Assembly (NCBI GenBank): GCA_026388275.1
Contig: JAPLKB010000013.1
Coordinates: forward strand, 1-34,555
DNA length: 34,555 bases
Direction: 5' to 3'
Origin: Pseudomonadota bacterium
GTDB lineage: Bacteria > Desulfobacterota > Syntrophorhabdia > Syntrophorhabdales > Syntrophorhabdaceae
Shown: positions 17,679-26,742 of the stretch, piece by piece
Layout of the letters: each line of letters begins with the position of its first letter
How positions within the stretch are numbered: position 1 is the stretch's first letter
Notes under the pieces: model-generated
Database searches by the model: none
The model's input: the letters and a program-made list of their open reading frames with translations, nothing else
What the model was told of the DNA's origin: nothing
Made by a program: the position numbers and the translations under genes

Positions 17679-20600
17679 ATGGCCGAATACATCAATGTGG
17701 AAAAACCTTTTTTGGATAAACTCCGGCAGTTGGAATGGACGGTAATTGACCAGGGTTTAGGTGTCCCTCAAGAACCTGAAAAAAGTTTGCGGGAAAACTT
17801 TAAGCAAGTCCTTTTGCCGAAAGTATTTAAAGAAAGTATTAAAGCCATCAACAAAACGGCTGACAACAGAGAGTGGCTTACCGATACACAGCTCGATGAA
17901 ATCCTTTTTGAAATCCAGCACTTTGCCGGGAAAAGCCTGCATGAAGCTAATAAAGAAATCCACCGTCTGCTTCTCAAGGGCACCAGTGTTTCCCATAACG
18001 AACTTACCGGCGAGCAGGACCCGACCGTCCGATTGGTGGACTTTAAGAACTACGGCAGCAATTCTTTCATTGCCATCAACCAGTTTCGTCTGCTTACGCC
18101 CGGCGCCAGCCGTGAAGGCATTATTCCCGACATAGTTTTATTCCTGAATGGATTGCCTGTTGTTGTCGTGGAGGCCAAAGATTTTGAGGTTGCCGAACCT
18201 TTAAGTGAAGCGTATTTGCAGATTACCCGTTATGCCAATACCCGTGATGATGATTACGGATTTAAGGAAGGCGAGGAAAAACTATTTCATTACAATATTT
18301 TCAGCATCATTACCCGTGGCAAAGAAGCAAGGGTAGGAACGATCAGCGCCGATTTTGATTACTATAACAATTGGGTGGATATATTCCCCGAAGAATACAA
18401 AGTCGTCAAATTTCCGCCCGATGAAGAAAGACAGGAAGTGCTTATCCATGGCATGTTGAACAAGGAAATCCTGGTGGACATCCTGAAACATTTTACCTTG
18501 TTTGTGGAAATAAAAAAAGGCGTGGAAGTAAAAATTGTTGCCCGATATAACCAGTATCGGGCCGTCGGCAAAATTATCAAGAATTATCGAGCGGGACGCA
18601 CGCCGATGGAAAAAGGCGGCGTCGTGTGGCACACGCAGGGCAGCGGCAAGAGTTTGACCATGGTTTTTCTCATTCGCAAACTCCGCAGTTGTGATGATTT
18701 AAAGGACCTCAAAATTATTTTCATCATTGACCGGATCGATTTGGAAGACCAGCTTTCAGAAACCGCGGCACTCACCGGGGAACCCGTAAACATTATTGAT
18801 AGAAGAAACAGATTGCATAGGCTTAGTAACGATACCGGCGACGTGAACATGGTCATGATTCATAAGTTCCTTGATGAAAAAAATATTTCAGCACAATCGC
18901 TGATTGAAGCAGACCTTGTTCCCCATTTCGATAAGTTTGAGACCATTAATAACAGCGACAGGATCTTGTTGCTGATTGATGAAGCCCACCGGACCCAGGG
19001 CGGCGACATGGGCGACAATTTATTTTCTTCATTCCCTAAAGCTGTGCGCATTGGTTTTACCGGAACGCCGTTACTCACCGAGCGTCACGAGATAAAAACT
19101 CATGAGCGCTTTGGCGGCTTTATTGACGTTTACAAATTTGACAAAGCAATTGCCGACAGAGCAACCGTAGAAATAAAATACATCGGCAAAGTATCCAAAG
19201 ATAAACTGGATGATAAAGATGTATTTGATGCCGAGTTTGAAGATATGTTCCAGCTTCGAACACAGGCGGAGAGGGAAGAAATCCAACGTAGGTATGGTTC
19301 TTTCATCGCTTACCTGGAAAGCAAAGACCGCATTGCCGCCATTTCCAAAGATATCATAGAACATTATTACAACGACATATTAGTCAATGGATTCAAAGCG
19401 CAGGTCGTGGCCTCCAGCATTGTAGCTGCCGTGCGTTATAAATATGAATTGGAAATTGCCATTCAAAATAAAATAGCCGCGCTAAAAGTATTGCCGGCAG
19501 GTGACGCAGATGCAGAACTATTGAAGCAATTGGAATTTTTGAAAGTAGCAGCCATTGTTTCCAGCAGCGGCAACAACGAACCGGGCTACATTAGCAAGGC
19601 TCGCAAAGAGGCCTATGACATGAATGCCGTGGAAAACTTTAAACTGGATTTCAACCCGGATAAACCGGAAACTGGAATCGGCATTATTTGCGTGTGCGAC
19701 CGGCTGCTGACAGGTTTTGATGCGCCCATTGAGCAAGTGATGTATCTGGATAAGAGTTTACGGGAACATGATTTATTTCAGGCCATTGCCCGGGTAAACA
19801 GAACAAAAAAAGGGAAATCTTATGGTCTGGTTGTTGATTATTTCGGTGTTACAAAACATCTGGCGGAAGCATTGGAAATTTATACTGACAATAAAAAAGA
19901 TGTGGAGTCATTGAATGATTTTACGAATTATTTCCGCGATATCAATAAGGAAATTCCCATTCTTGAAGCCCGTTACAAACGACTGATCGATTTATTCGGC
20001 GATAACGGCTTGAAGGAGATTGACTATTTCCTGCAACAGAAATTTACCGATGCAGCAAAGGAATTTGAGTTTGCAGAAGAGTGCATTGAAAACGCCAAGA
20101 ACATCAAGTTCAGAGCCGAACTTCTCACCTATGCCAAAAGTTTCTTTGACAGTCTGGATTTGCTTTTCAATGTGCAGGCAGGCACAGAGTACTGGATTCC
20201 GGCGAAACGATTAGGTTATTTGCTGTGGAGGATCAAAAACCGTTATAAAGACGACACCATGGATTTAAAATGGGCGTCCGATAAGGTCCGCAAACTCATT
20301 GACCGGCATCTGCTTTCCCTGGGTATTGATACAAAAGTGCAGCAGGTTTCCATCCTTTCCGAGGAATTTAAAACTGAAGTGGACTACCTGAACAAAACGC
20401 CGAAATCAAAAGCCTCGGAAATGGAACATGCCATTCGCTGGCACATCAAAGTCAATCTGGACAAGGACCCTTCACTTTATAAGCGTTTTAAAGACCGCCT
20501 TGAAACTATTTTGAATGCCTATAAAGAAAATTGGGAAGAGATTGTCAGAGAGTTAGGCAAACTGAGAGACGAAATGGCGGAAGGCAGAAAAGCCGAAACC

Positions 20601-20900
20601 GACGGTATTTCCACCGTGGAAGCACCGTTTTATGATTTGATCAAAAACCATTTAGTTGATGACAGCCCAAATGAAATCAATAAGGCCAAAGAGCTTACAC
20701 GCAGCCTGATATCTATTTTAAAAGAAACGGCGGCAATCAATAATTTCTGGTCGGATAGAGCAGCGGAACAAAGAAGGATAGAGGGGTTGTTGGAAGATGA
20801 GCTTCGTTATTCGCGAATTGAAGGAATATCCAAAAAGGCGGCAGAACTTGCCGCTGAGTTGATGAAACTTGCAAAAAATCGTGAAGCGGATTTGAGATGA
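17679..20900 (+). CDS. hsdR: Type I restriction endonuclease/translocase HsdR
   Basis: The 1073-residue motor and nuclease subunit has an N-terminal PD-(D/E)xK nuclease: Asp151 in PDIVLFLNG, Glu165-x-Lys167 in VVVVEAK, and the accessory QITRY (181-185). Superfamily 2 helicase motifs follow: TQGSGKS (319-325), LIDEAHR (432-438), FTGTP (460-464), and a later motif VI region LFQAIARVNRTKKGKSYG. The C-terminal part is helical and probably contacts HsdM. No truncation or frameshift is seen, so the system looks functional. Its last 4 nt overlap the metallopeptidase gene (ATGA). Confidence 0.97.
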   Translation: MAEYINVEKPFLDKLRQLEWTVIDQGLGVPQEPEKSLRENFKQVLLPKVFKESIKAINKTADNREWLTDTQLDEILFEIQHFAGKSLHEANKEIHRLLLKGTSVSHNELTGEQDPTVRLVDFKNYGSNSFIAINQFRLLTPGASREGIIPDIVLFLNGLPVVVVEAKDFEVAEPLSEAYLQITRYANTRDDDYGFKEGEEKLFHYNIFSIITRGKEARVGTISADFDYYNNWVDIFPEEYKVVKFPPDEERQEVLIHGMLNKEILVDILKHFTLFVEIKKGVEVKIVARYNQYRAVGKIIKNYRAGRTPMEKGGVVWHTQGSGKSLTMVFLIRKLRSCDDLKDLKIIFIIDRIDLEDQLSETAALTGEPVNIIDRRNRLHRLSNDTGDVNMVMIHKFLDEKNISAQSLIEADLVPHFDKFETINNSDRILLLIDEAHRTQGGDMGDNLFSSFPKAVRIGFTGTPLLTERHEIKTHERFGGFIDVYKFDKAIADRATVEIKYIGKVSKDKLDDKDVFDAEFEDMFQLRTQAEREEIQRRYGSFIAYLESKDRIAAISKDIIEHYYNDILVNGFKAQVVASSIVAAVRYKYELEIAIQNKIAALKVLPAGDADAELLKQLEFLKVAAIVSSSGNNEPGYISKARKEAYDMNAVENFKLDFNPDKPETGIGIICVCDRLLTGFDAPIEQVMYLDKSLREHDLFQAIARVNRTKKGKSYGLVVDYFGVTKHLAEALEIYTDNKKDVESLNDFTNYFRDINKEIPILEARYKRLIDLFGDNGLKEIDYFLQQKFTDAAKEFEFAEECIENAKNIKFRAELLTYAKSFFDSLDLLFNVQAGTEYWIPAKRLGYLLWRIKNRYKDDTMDLKWASDKVRKLIDRHLLSLGIDTKVQQVSILSEEFKTEVDYLNKTPKSKASEMEHAIRWHIKVNLDKDPSLYKRFKDRLETILNAYKENWEEIVRELGKLRDEMAEGRKAETDGISTVEAPFYDLIKNHLVDDSPNEINKAKELTRSLISILKETAAINNFWSDRAAEQRRIEGLLEDELRYSRIEGISKKAAELAAELMKLAKNREADLR

Positions 20901-21580
20901 AATTAGACGGTATTGACATTGCCATTGAGAAAACCGGCCGCAGGAAAACAATAAGTATTTTTATTGAACGGGATGGTTCAGTAAGGGTGCTCGCACCTGT
21001 TCAAGCGACAGATGAGATCATTGAAAATGCCGTAAGGGCAAAAGAGTATCAGATATTCACCAAGCTTGCGAAATGGAAGGAGCTTAATCAGGGAAAAGTA
21101 AATCGCGCGTTTGTAAACGGACAATCCTTTCTTTATTTCGGCAGAAACTGCCGTTTGGCAATTGTTGAAGATCAGGATGTGCCGTTGAAAATGACCGGCG
21201 GCTATTTCCATCTCGACAAAAAACATCTAAACCAGGCAGACAAAGTTTTCAAAAATTATTATCGTGAAAAAGCAAAGCAAAAAATAAAAGAACGCCTCAA
21301 ACTAATTGAGGAAAAATTTCAAACCAAACCGTCTGTGATAAAGGTGCTGGAGTTGCAAAACCGTTGGGCATCATGGACACCAAAGAACGGACTTAATTTT
21401 AACTGGAAATGCGCAATGGCTCCTGTGCCGGTTATTGACTACATCATCACTCACGAAATGGTGCATTTAAAATACCCCAATCATTCTAAGGAATTTTGGA
21501 ATGAGCTGGATAATAAAATGCCGAGCTACAGAGAATATGAAAATTGGTTAAAACAAAATGGCGTGAAAATGTCGTTATGA
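20897..21580 (+). CDS. YgjP/DUF45-type M48-like zinc metallopeptidase
   Basis: The 227-residue protein has the zinc motif HEMVH (186-190) with a third candidate ligand His196 (NHSKEFW), the typical HE(L/M)xH-x(5)-H-x(3)-FW pattern of this family. The upstream NRWASWTPKNGLNFNW block (about 155-170) matches the family's NRWGSC...G-x-x-x-xNW segment with Trp in place of Cys. The N-terminal half has the usual beta-rich region (RKTISIFIERDGSVRVLAP). Such genes commonly follow hsdR, and the 4-nt overlap here indicates strict co-expression. A protective or processing role for the restriction complex is plausible but unproven. Confidence 0.9.
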   Translation: MKLDGIDIAIEKTGRRKTISIFIERDGSVRVLAPVQATDEIIENAVRAKEYQIFTKLAKWKELNQGKVNRAFVNGQSFLYFGRNCRLAIVEDQDVPLKMTGGYFHLDKKHLNQADKVFKNYYREKAKQKIKERLKLIEEKFQTKPSVIKVLELQNRWASWTPKNGLNFNWKCAMAPVPVIDYIITHEMVHLKYPNHSKEFWNELDNKMPSYREYENWLKQNGVKMSL

Positions 21581-21817
21581 AATGCCGATAATGTGAAAAC
21601 CAAGGGGATTTTCTTTAAGAAGCCTTTTCATTACCAAGAAAAAAATTGAATTAGTCAATTGATCCCCGTTGATGCCGCCACGTTTTTTCTTAAATTGCTC
21701 CTGCAAAGTTAATGAAAATGCAAGAAAATTTTTTCGGAGGGGGATTTTTTACGCCAATCCATGACCATTGTAATTTCCATTAAACAGTTTCACGGAAATA
21801 GAAACTCCTTATCAAGC

Positions 21818-21835
21818 CTTGCTGGACGAAGGATA
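21818..21835 (-). repeat. Right 18-bp inverted repeat of the restriction island
   Basis: CTTGCTGGACGAAGGATA is the exact reverse complement of 11572-11589. It lies 5 nt beyond the DUF1844 stop codon, so the island ends directly against the housekeeping operon. No gene lies between the metallopeptidase stop (21580) and this repeat. Confidence 0.7.
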
Positions 21836-21839
21836 CCTG

Positions 21840-22091
21840 CTATTTTTTTGCTGCTTCTATATACTTCATTCTTAAGTCATATAGCATATTGCCGACAAGC
21901 CGGTCTTCTTCTACGGTAAGGTTGCCTTTTGTCTTTTCCAAAAGCATTTCTATCAAACCTATTGTCTGCTGGGCAAGAGGAAGGTTTACATTTTTGTCAT
22001 TTGTTAAAGGGTCCGGCAACTCCCCCAGACCTACAAGCACAGAAGTTGATAAAGACAGCATAAACGTACTGAATGTTAATTGGTCTTCCAT
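21840..22091 (-). CDS. DUF1844 protein
   Basis: The 83-residue protein MEDQLTFSTFMLSLSTSVLV... contains the DUF1844 core: a FSTF(I/M)LSL start, GLGELPDP, then LAQQTIGLIEMLLEKTKGNL and E-E-x-L-(V/L)-x-x-(M/L)-L-YDLRM-x-Y. Function is unknown. It is small, helical and has no signal peptide. Similar proteins are frequent in Desulfobacterota and in some other phyla. It is the last gene of the minus-strand operon, 9 nt after the htrA stop. Confidence 0.88.
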   Translation of the reverse strand: MEDQLTFSTFMLSLSTSVLVGLGELPDPLTNDKNVNLPLAQQTIGLIEMLLEKTKGNLTVEEDRLVGNMLYDLRMKYIEAAKK

Positions 22092-22100
22092 ATTATCCCC

Positions 22101-23513
22101 CTAAAGCAAGGTATTAAGTTTCACCGGTACATAAAAAATGGTTTCATTTCTTTTTACCTGATATAAAATATAATTTCTTTTAAGTCCCTCAATCATAAAT
22201 GAATCAAAATCTTTTTTATCTGACACCATATAATTATTTATCTTTATTATCACATCGCCGACATGCAGTCCACTTTTTTCACCTATTCCGTTTTTATACA
22301 CCTTTGTAACTACGACGCCGTTTTTATCCTTTAATTTGAATTTCATTTTCGGATAGCCTTTAATATCGGATACTCTTATGCTGCACAATGCTTCATCAAG
22401 AGGAGACGGTTTGTAATTCAGCATGTCTCCAATATCAACATCAACATCATATGCCTTTTGCCCCCTCATTATTTTGAATTGAATTGATTCCATATTTGCA
22501 GCATTCCTCAAAATATTATGGATTTTTATACCTTCCCTTATCTTTTTCTTGTTAAATTCTACAATTCTATCGCCAGCCTTAATCCCTTGTTTTTCAGCCG
22601 GGCTTTTGGATATGACCTTGTTTACATAGAAATATGTATTTTTATCATCCTTCCTTTTCTCTATAAACAAACCGAAAAGGGGTTTCCTTGTTCCGCTTTC
22701 AAGGAACTCTGAGACCATGTTCATAACGTCTTCTATGGGTATAGCAAATCCTATACCTTTGCCTTCTCCATAAATTGCAGTTACAATTCCTAAAGGATTT
22801 CCTTCTGTATCAAGAAGAGCGCCACCGCTATTGCCTGGATTTATTGAAGCATCTGTCTGGATGAGGTTTACATAGGCCCTGTTATCAATTTTGAGATTTC
22901 TACCGAGTGCACTCACAACTCCCATAGTAACAGAGCTCGAAAGTCCATAAGGGTTCCCGATAACTATTGCCTTTTCGCCAACTTTTACTTTTTTATACTT
23001 GTCTACTTTAAGATAGGGGAAATCTATTTTGTCAGTTATCTTTAAAAGGGCCATATCAAACTCAGGGTCGCTGCCCAATACATACGCATCATATTCTTTA
23101 CCATTTATAAATTTTACCCTTATGCTTATTGCCCTGGAAATCAGGTGCTCATTGGTAACTATGATACCCCTCGGATCCAGTACAACGCCTGAGCCGATAT
23201 TTTCAAATGTTTCTTCTTCTTCCTCTTCTCCGGCAATAAATTTCTTAAAAAATGTTGTTTTTTTATCTTCACCGGTATTCTTAGACAATTCCTCGGTTTT
23301 TATGTTTACTATTGTCTTACTTACCTTCTCCACAACCTCTATGGTTTTATCATCTCTGGCATACATTAAAAACGGAGTTAACAGAATGACAAACAGGAGT
23401 ATGCAAACAAGAAGCAAGGACTTGATAAGATTGAAGGGCGGATTATATGCGCTCGGCCTTTTTGTTCCGGTTGCCGGCTTTTGAATTATACGTCCTGATA
23501 TTTCACTGTTCAC
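22101..23513 (-). CDS. HtrA/DegP-family membrane-anchored serine protease with two PDZ domains
   Basis: The 470-residue protein has a membrane anchor (about 32-52), a linker, and a trypsin-like domain with a complete triad: His123 in TNEHLI, Asp153 in FDMALL, Ser229 in NPGNSGGALL. Two PDZ domains follow (about 265-360 and 385-460, each with a xGLxxGDxIxxxN-type loop: EKQGIKAGDRIVEFN and EKSGLHVGDVIIKIN). It should degrade or refold damaged envelope proteins on the periplasmic face. The annotated start is a GTG inside a heptamer tandem repeat with no clear ribosome site, so the first residues are uncertain; a start a few codons in is possible. It lies 20 nt after coaBC. Confidence 0.92.
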   Translation of the reverse strand: MNSEISGRIIQKPATGTKRPSAYNPPFNLIKSLLLVCILLFVILLTPFLMYARDDKTIEVVEKVSKTIVNIKTEELSKNTGEDKKTTFFKKFIAGEEEEEETFENIGSGVVLDPRGIIVTNEHLISRAISIRVKFINGKEYDAYVLGSDPEFDMALLKITDKIDFPYLKVDKYKKVKVGEKAIVIGNPYGLSSSVTMGVVSALGRNLKIDNRAYVNLIQTDASINPGNSGGALLDTEGNPLGIVTAIYGEGKGIGFAIPIEDVMNMVSEFLESGTRKPLFGLFIEKRKDDKNTYFYVNKVISKSPAEKQGIKAGDRIVEFNKKKIREGIKIHNILRNAANMESIQFKIMRGQKAYDVDVDIGDMLNYKPSPLDEALCSIRVSDIKGYPKMKFKLKDKNGVVVTKVYKNGIGEKSGLHVGDVIIKINNYMVSDKKDFDSFMIEGLKRNYILYQVKRNETIFYVPVKLNTLL

Positions 23514-23529
23514 TGTTCACGATTCACTA
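23502..23529. repeat. Heptamer tandem repeat at the coaBC-htrA junction
   Basis: Four 7-nt units run in tandem: TTCACTG, TTCACTG, TTCACGA, TTCACTA. They span the htrA start region. A related array with ATAGTGA units sits at 28007-28037. Confidence 0.85.
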
Positions 23530-23533
23530 TTTT

Positions 23534-24793
23534 TTAGTACCAATCATCTTCAGCTTTAATTCTTTTTTTCATTAATTTTTTTATAGAATCGAGGATGATA
23601 TGCCCTATTTCTTCCTTGCTGTGGATAGGTACCTGTTTAATATGCCCCGATGTTCCGATGATAGTAACTTCGTTTACGTCAGAACCAAAACCAATACCTT
23701 TCTTTGAAACATCGTTTGCCACAATCAAGTCCAGATTCTTCTTTTTCAACTTTTCCTCTGCATGCTCTATGAGGTTTTCAGTCTCTGCTGCAAAACCTAC
23801 GAGTATTCTATCTTCCTTTATTTTGCCGAGCTCGCCGATTATATCGGGATTTTTCTCAAGCTCCAGCATAATAGTATTTTCATTGCCCTTCTTTTTGATC
23901 TTCTGGCAATTTTCAGCTATGCATCTAAAGTCAGCCACTGCTGCTGCTTTGATAATTATAGTGCAACGCTTGTAGTGCTGCATCACCGCATCTCTCATTT
24001 CACATGCTGTTGTAACATCAACGACTTCAATACCGTTCGTCGGAGGAGGCAGCTGAGTCCTGCCTGTTATGAGAACCACCTGTGCCCCTCTTCTTCTTGC
24101 AACCTTTGCTATTGCAAACCCCATTTTGCCTGAAGACAGGTTGGTAATACATCTCACAGGATCAATGAATTCAGTTGTAGGCCCTGTAGTAATCAGTATC
24201 CTTTCACCTTCCAGATCCTTTTCTGTGAATATATCCTCCATCTTTTCAATAATCTCTTCAATTGTAGGCAACCTTCCTTTTCCGACAGTCCCACAGGCAA
24301 GGTCGCCGATCCCGGGCTCCATAAACTCATACCCGGCATCCCCCAGTTTTTGTATATTCAACTGAACTATCTTGCTTTCCCACATCTTTGTATTCATGGA
24401 CGGCACAAAAAGAATCGGGACTGTAGTGGCCATTACCATGGTTGTGAGAAAGTCATCAGCAACCCCGTTGGCAATTTTTCCGATTATATTTGCTGTTGCC
24501 GGGACAATAACCATCTGATCTGCGATGTCTGAAAGAGCTATATGTCCTATTTTTGAGCCGGAAAAAAGCTCGAACATATCATGGATTACAGGATTACCGG
24601 AAATGGTCTGGAAAGTTAAAGGTGTAACAAATTCCATAGCGTTCTTGGTCATAACTACATGGACGTTTGCGCCCCTTTTTGACAGTTCTCTGACAAGTTC
24701 TGCTGTTTTGTAGGCAGCAATTCCTCCTGTAATTCCGACTATAATCTCTTTACCTTTTAACATCGTAAACATTGTTTCCATAGTCTTTTCCAT
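23534..24793 (-). CDS. coaBC: Bifunctional phosphopantothenoylcysteine decarboxylase / phosphopantothenate-cysteine ligase
   Basis: The 419-residue fusion makes 4'-phosphopantetheine for coenzyme A in two steps. The CoaC half (about 13-190) binds FMN and has the catalytic His84 (HIALSDIAD), the substrate motif PSMNTKMW (131-138) and Cys167 in ACGTVGKGRL. The CoaB half (about 195-419) has the nucleotide-binding ITTGPTTEFIDPVR and the KKKNLDLIVAND segment of the CTP-dependent ligase. The N-terminus could begin at Met1, Met5, Met8 or Met11; the first overlaps the upstream stop by 1 nt (TAATG). coaD is also in this operon, so two CoA enzymes are co-expressed. Confidence 0.96.
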   Translation of the reverse strand: MEKTMETMFTMLKGKEIIVGITGGIAAYKTAELVRELSKRGANVHVVMTKNAMEFVTPLTFQTISGNPVIHDMFELFSGSKIGHIALSDIADQMVIVPATANIIGKIANGVADDFLTTMVMATTVPILFVPSMNTKMWESKIVQLNIQKLGDAGYEFMEPGIGDLACGTVGKGRLPTIEEIIEKMEDIFTEKDLEGERILITTGPTTEFIDPVRCITNLSSGKMGFAIAKVARRRGAQVVLITGRTQLPPPTNGIEVVDVTTACEMRDAVMQHYKRCTIIIKAAAVADFRCIAENCQKIKKKGNENTIMLELEKNPDIIGELGKIKEDRILVGFAAETENLIEHAEEKLKKKNLDLIVANDVSKKGIGFGSDVNEVTIIGTSGHIKQVPIHSKEEIGHIILDSIKKLMKKRIKAEDDWY

Positions 24794-25989
24794 TAAATAT
24801 TAAAACCGAGTTTTCGTATAAGCCGTGTGAACAGATTTGCCATCGGCACATTCACAGGTGAAACTATATCCACCTTCCCGACGATCTCATTATCCAATTT
24901 AACAATAAACTCACCAAGTTTTTGTCCTTCCCTTACCTCGCCCTTTATTTTTTCCGGTAAAACTATTTCTTTTTTCAGATTCCCTTTTTTATCATTTGGT
25001 ACAGTACAGGCAAGGTCTGCAGCCGCTGCCCCTTTCAATTTTCTGTATTTCCCGTCTTCCAGAAAAACGTCTTTATCAATCAACTCGCCCTTTTTTACTA
25101 TGTTCACTGTCTTGTAATAGGAAAATGCCTTCTTCAACTTCTCCATAACAATGCTGTCGCGTATGTTTGCCGTTGGGCTTCCCATAACAACGACAATAAA
25201 TCGTAAATCGTTCCTTTTTCCCGTTGCTGCCACATTAAAACCAGTCTCTCTGTAGTAGCCTGTTTTTAGACCATCAATAACCCCCGGCATTTTGAAGAGA
25301 AGTTTATTATGGTTATTCATAATGAATTTCCCTTCTCTAAAGCCCTCGGTTTTTATTGATGTCCATTCAAGTATTTTAGGATTCTTCAGAAGTTCCCTTG
25401 CAAGTATGGCAAGATCACTGCATGTTGTCAGATCTCCTTCCTGGCCTCTTTCAGGAGGAAGTCCGTGAACAGAATTGAAATGTGTATCAACCATACCTAA
25501 TGCCTTGGCTTTTTCATTCATCAGGTTGACAAATTCATCCTTGCTTCCAGCTATATGTTCGGCAATTGCATAGGCCGCATCATTACCTGAAGCCACAAGG
25601 GTTGCCTTCATCAAATCCTCAAGCGTGAAAACCTCACCTTCCTTTAAATAAACCTGACTGCCGCCTATCTTTGATGCTTCTTTTGATGCGGTAATATTAT
25701 CAGTGAGCTTTATTTCACCCTTTGAAAGTTTATCCAGTACAATACAAGCAACCATAAGTTTTGTTACACTTGCCGGCGCCCTTTTTGCGTTGGCATTTTC
25801 ACCTTCAATTACCTTGCCGTTGCCTGCATCAACGACAATATATGCTTTGTAAGGGTCTTCTTTTCCTGCCTGTATCTTTGCTCCGGATGCTTTAGTGCCT
25901 TTTATAGCTTTTTTATGGGAAGCGGGCTTTCCATACGCCATGTTTGTACAGAGTAAAAGTGCAAGTACGACAACTATCCATCTTTTCAT
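24793..25989 (-). CDS. D-alanyl-D-alanine carboxypeptidase (PBP5/DacA family)
   Basis: The 398-residue protein has a signal peptide (about 1-20, cleavage after MAYG). The penicillin-binding catalytic motifs are Ser74-V-T-Lys77, Ser134-Gly-Asn136 and Lys242-Thr-Gly244, at the spacing of the S11 family. A C-terminal PBP5-type beta domain (about 290-375) and an amphipathic tail ending TRLIRKLGFNI, probably the membrane anchor, follow. It removes the terminal D-Ala of peptidoglycan stem peptides and so limits cross-linking. The start and stop each overlap a neighbour by 1 nt (TAATG), showing tight coupling. Confidence 0.95.
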   Translation of the reverse strand: MKRWIVVVLALLLCTNMAYGKPASHKKAIKGTKASGAKIQAGKEDPYKAYIVVDAGNGKVIEGENANAKRAPASVTKLMVACIVLDKLSKGEIKLTDNITASKEASKIGGSQVYLKEGEVFTLEDLMKATLVASGNDAAYAIAEHIAGSKDEFVNLMNEKAKALGMVDTHFNSVHGLPPERGQEGDLTTCSDLAILARELLKNPKILEWTSIKTEGFREGKFIMNNHNKLLFKMPGVIDGLKTGYYRETGFNVAATGKRNDLRFIVVVMGSPTANIRDSIVMEKLKKAFSYYKTVNIVKKGELIDKDVFLEDGKYRKLKGAAAADLACTVPNDKKGNLKKEIVLPEKIKGEVREGQKLGEFIVKLDNEIVGKVDIVSPVNVPMANLFTRLIRKLGFNI

Positions 25990-26741
25990 TATTTAGTCTT
26001 CTCCATAAACATTTTTATCAGATCAATCGGCAGCGGGAAAATTATTGTAGAATTTTTTTCCGTTGAAATTTCAATCAAGGTTTGCATATAGCGCAACTGC
26101 AATGCCATAGGATTTTGCGAGAGTATTTCAGATGCTTCGGAAAGTTTTGTAGCTGCCTGATATTCGCCTTCAGCGCCGATGATTTTTGCTCTTCTCTCAC
26201 GCTCTGCCTCAGCCTGCCGTGCTATTGCGCGCTGCATTTCCTGCGGCAGGTCTACATTTTTGACTTCCACATTCGATACCTTGATACCCCAGGATTCAGT
26301 ATGTGTATCCAGTATCTCCTGCAATCTCTCATTGATCTTTTCTCTGTGTGCCAACAGGTCATCAAGTTCGGCCTGACCCAGTACGCTCCTTAAGGTTGTC
26401 TGGGAAAGCTGGCTTGTTGCATAGAGATAATTCTCTACATCTATAATTGCCTTTAATGAATCTATAACCCTGAAGTAGACAACTGCATTTACCTTTATCG
26501 ATACATTATCACGCGTAATGACATCCTGCGGAGGAATATCCAGAACAACGGTCCTCAGACTTACCTTTACCATTCTGTCTATTATAGGAATAAGGATTAT
26601 GAGCCCTGGACCTTTTGGAGTGCCCAGTACCCGTCCGAGTCTGAATATTACACCTCTCTCGTACTCATTTAAAACCTTAATTGCACTGATAAGGAAAAAA
26701 ATTATCATAACTCCAACAAAAACAAAAACAGGTAATGTCAT
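25989..26741 (-). CDS. Slipin (stomatin/SPFH-family membrane protein)
   Basis: The 250-residue protein has one N-terminal hydrophobic segment (about 3-24) and an SPFH domain: [50 protein letters not shown] charged helical stretch rich in A/E/R ([20 protein letters not shown], about 165-185) drives oligomerisation, and a C-terminal hydrophobic tail follows. It fits the bacterial slipin group, which forms a membrane scaffold and pairs with an NfeD protease. The partner gene nfeD lies 1 nt upstream in the transcript, the conserved pairing. The order nfeD then slipin is usual. Confidence 0.94.
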   Translation of the reverse strand: MTLPVFVFVGVMIIFFLISAIKVLNEYERGVIFRLGRVLGTPKGPGLIILIPIIDRMVKVSLRTVVLDIPPQDVITRDNVSIKVNAVVYFRVIDSLKAIIDVENYLYATSQLSQTTLRSVLGQAELDDLLAHREKINERLQEILDTHTESWGIKVSNVEVKNVDLPQEMQRAIARQAEAERERRAKIIGAEGEYQAATKLSEASEILSQNPMALQLRYMQTLIEISTEKNSTIIFPLPIDLIKMFMEKTK

Positions 26742-26742
26742 T

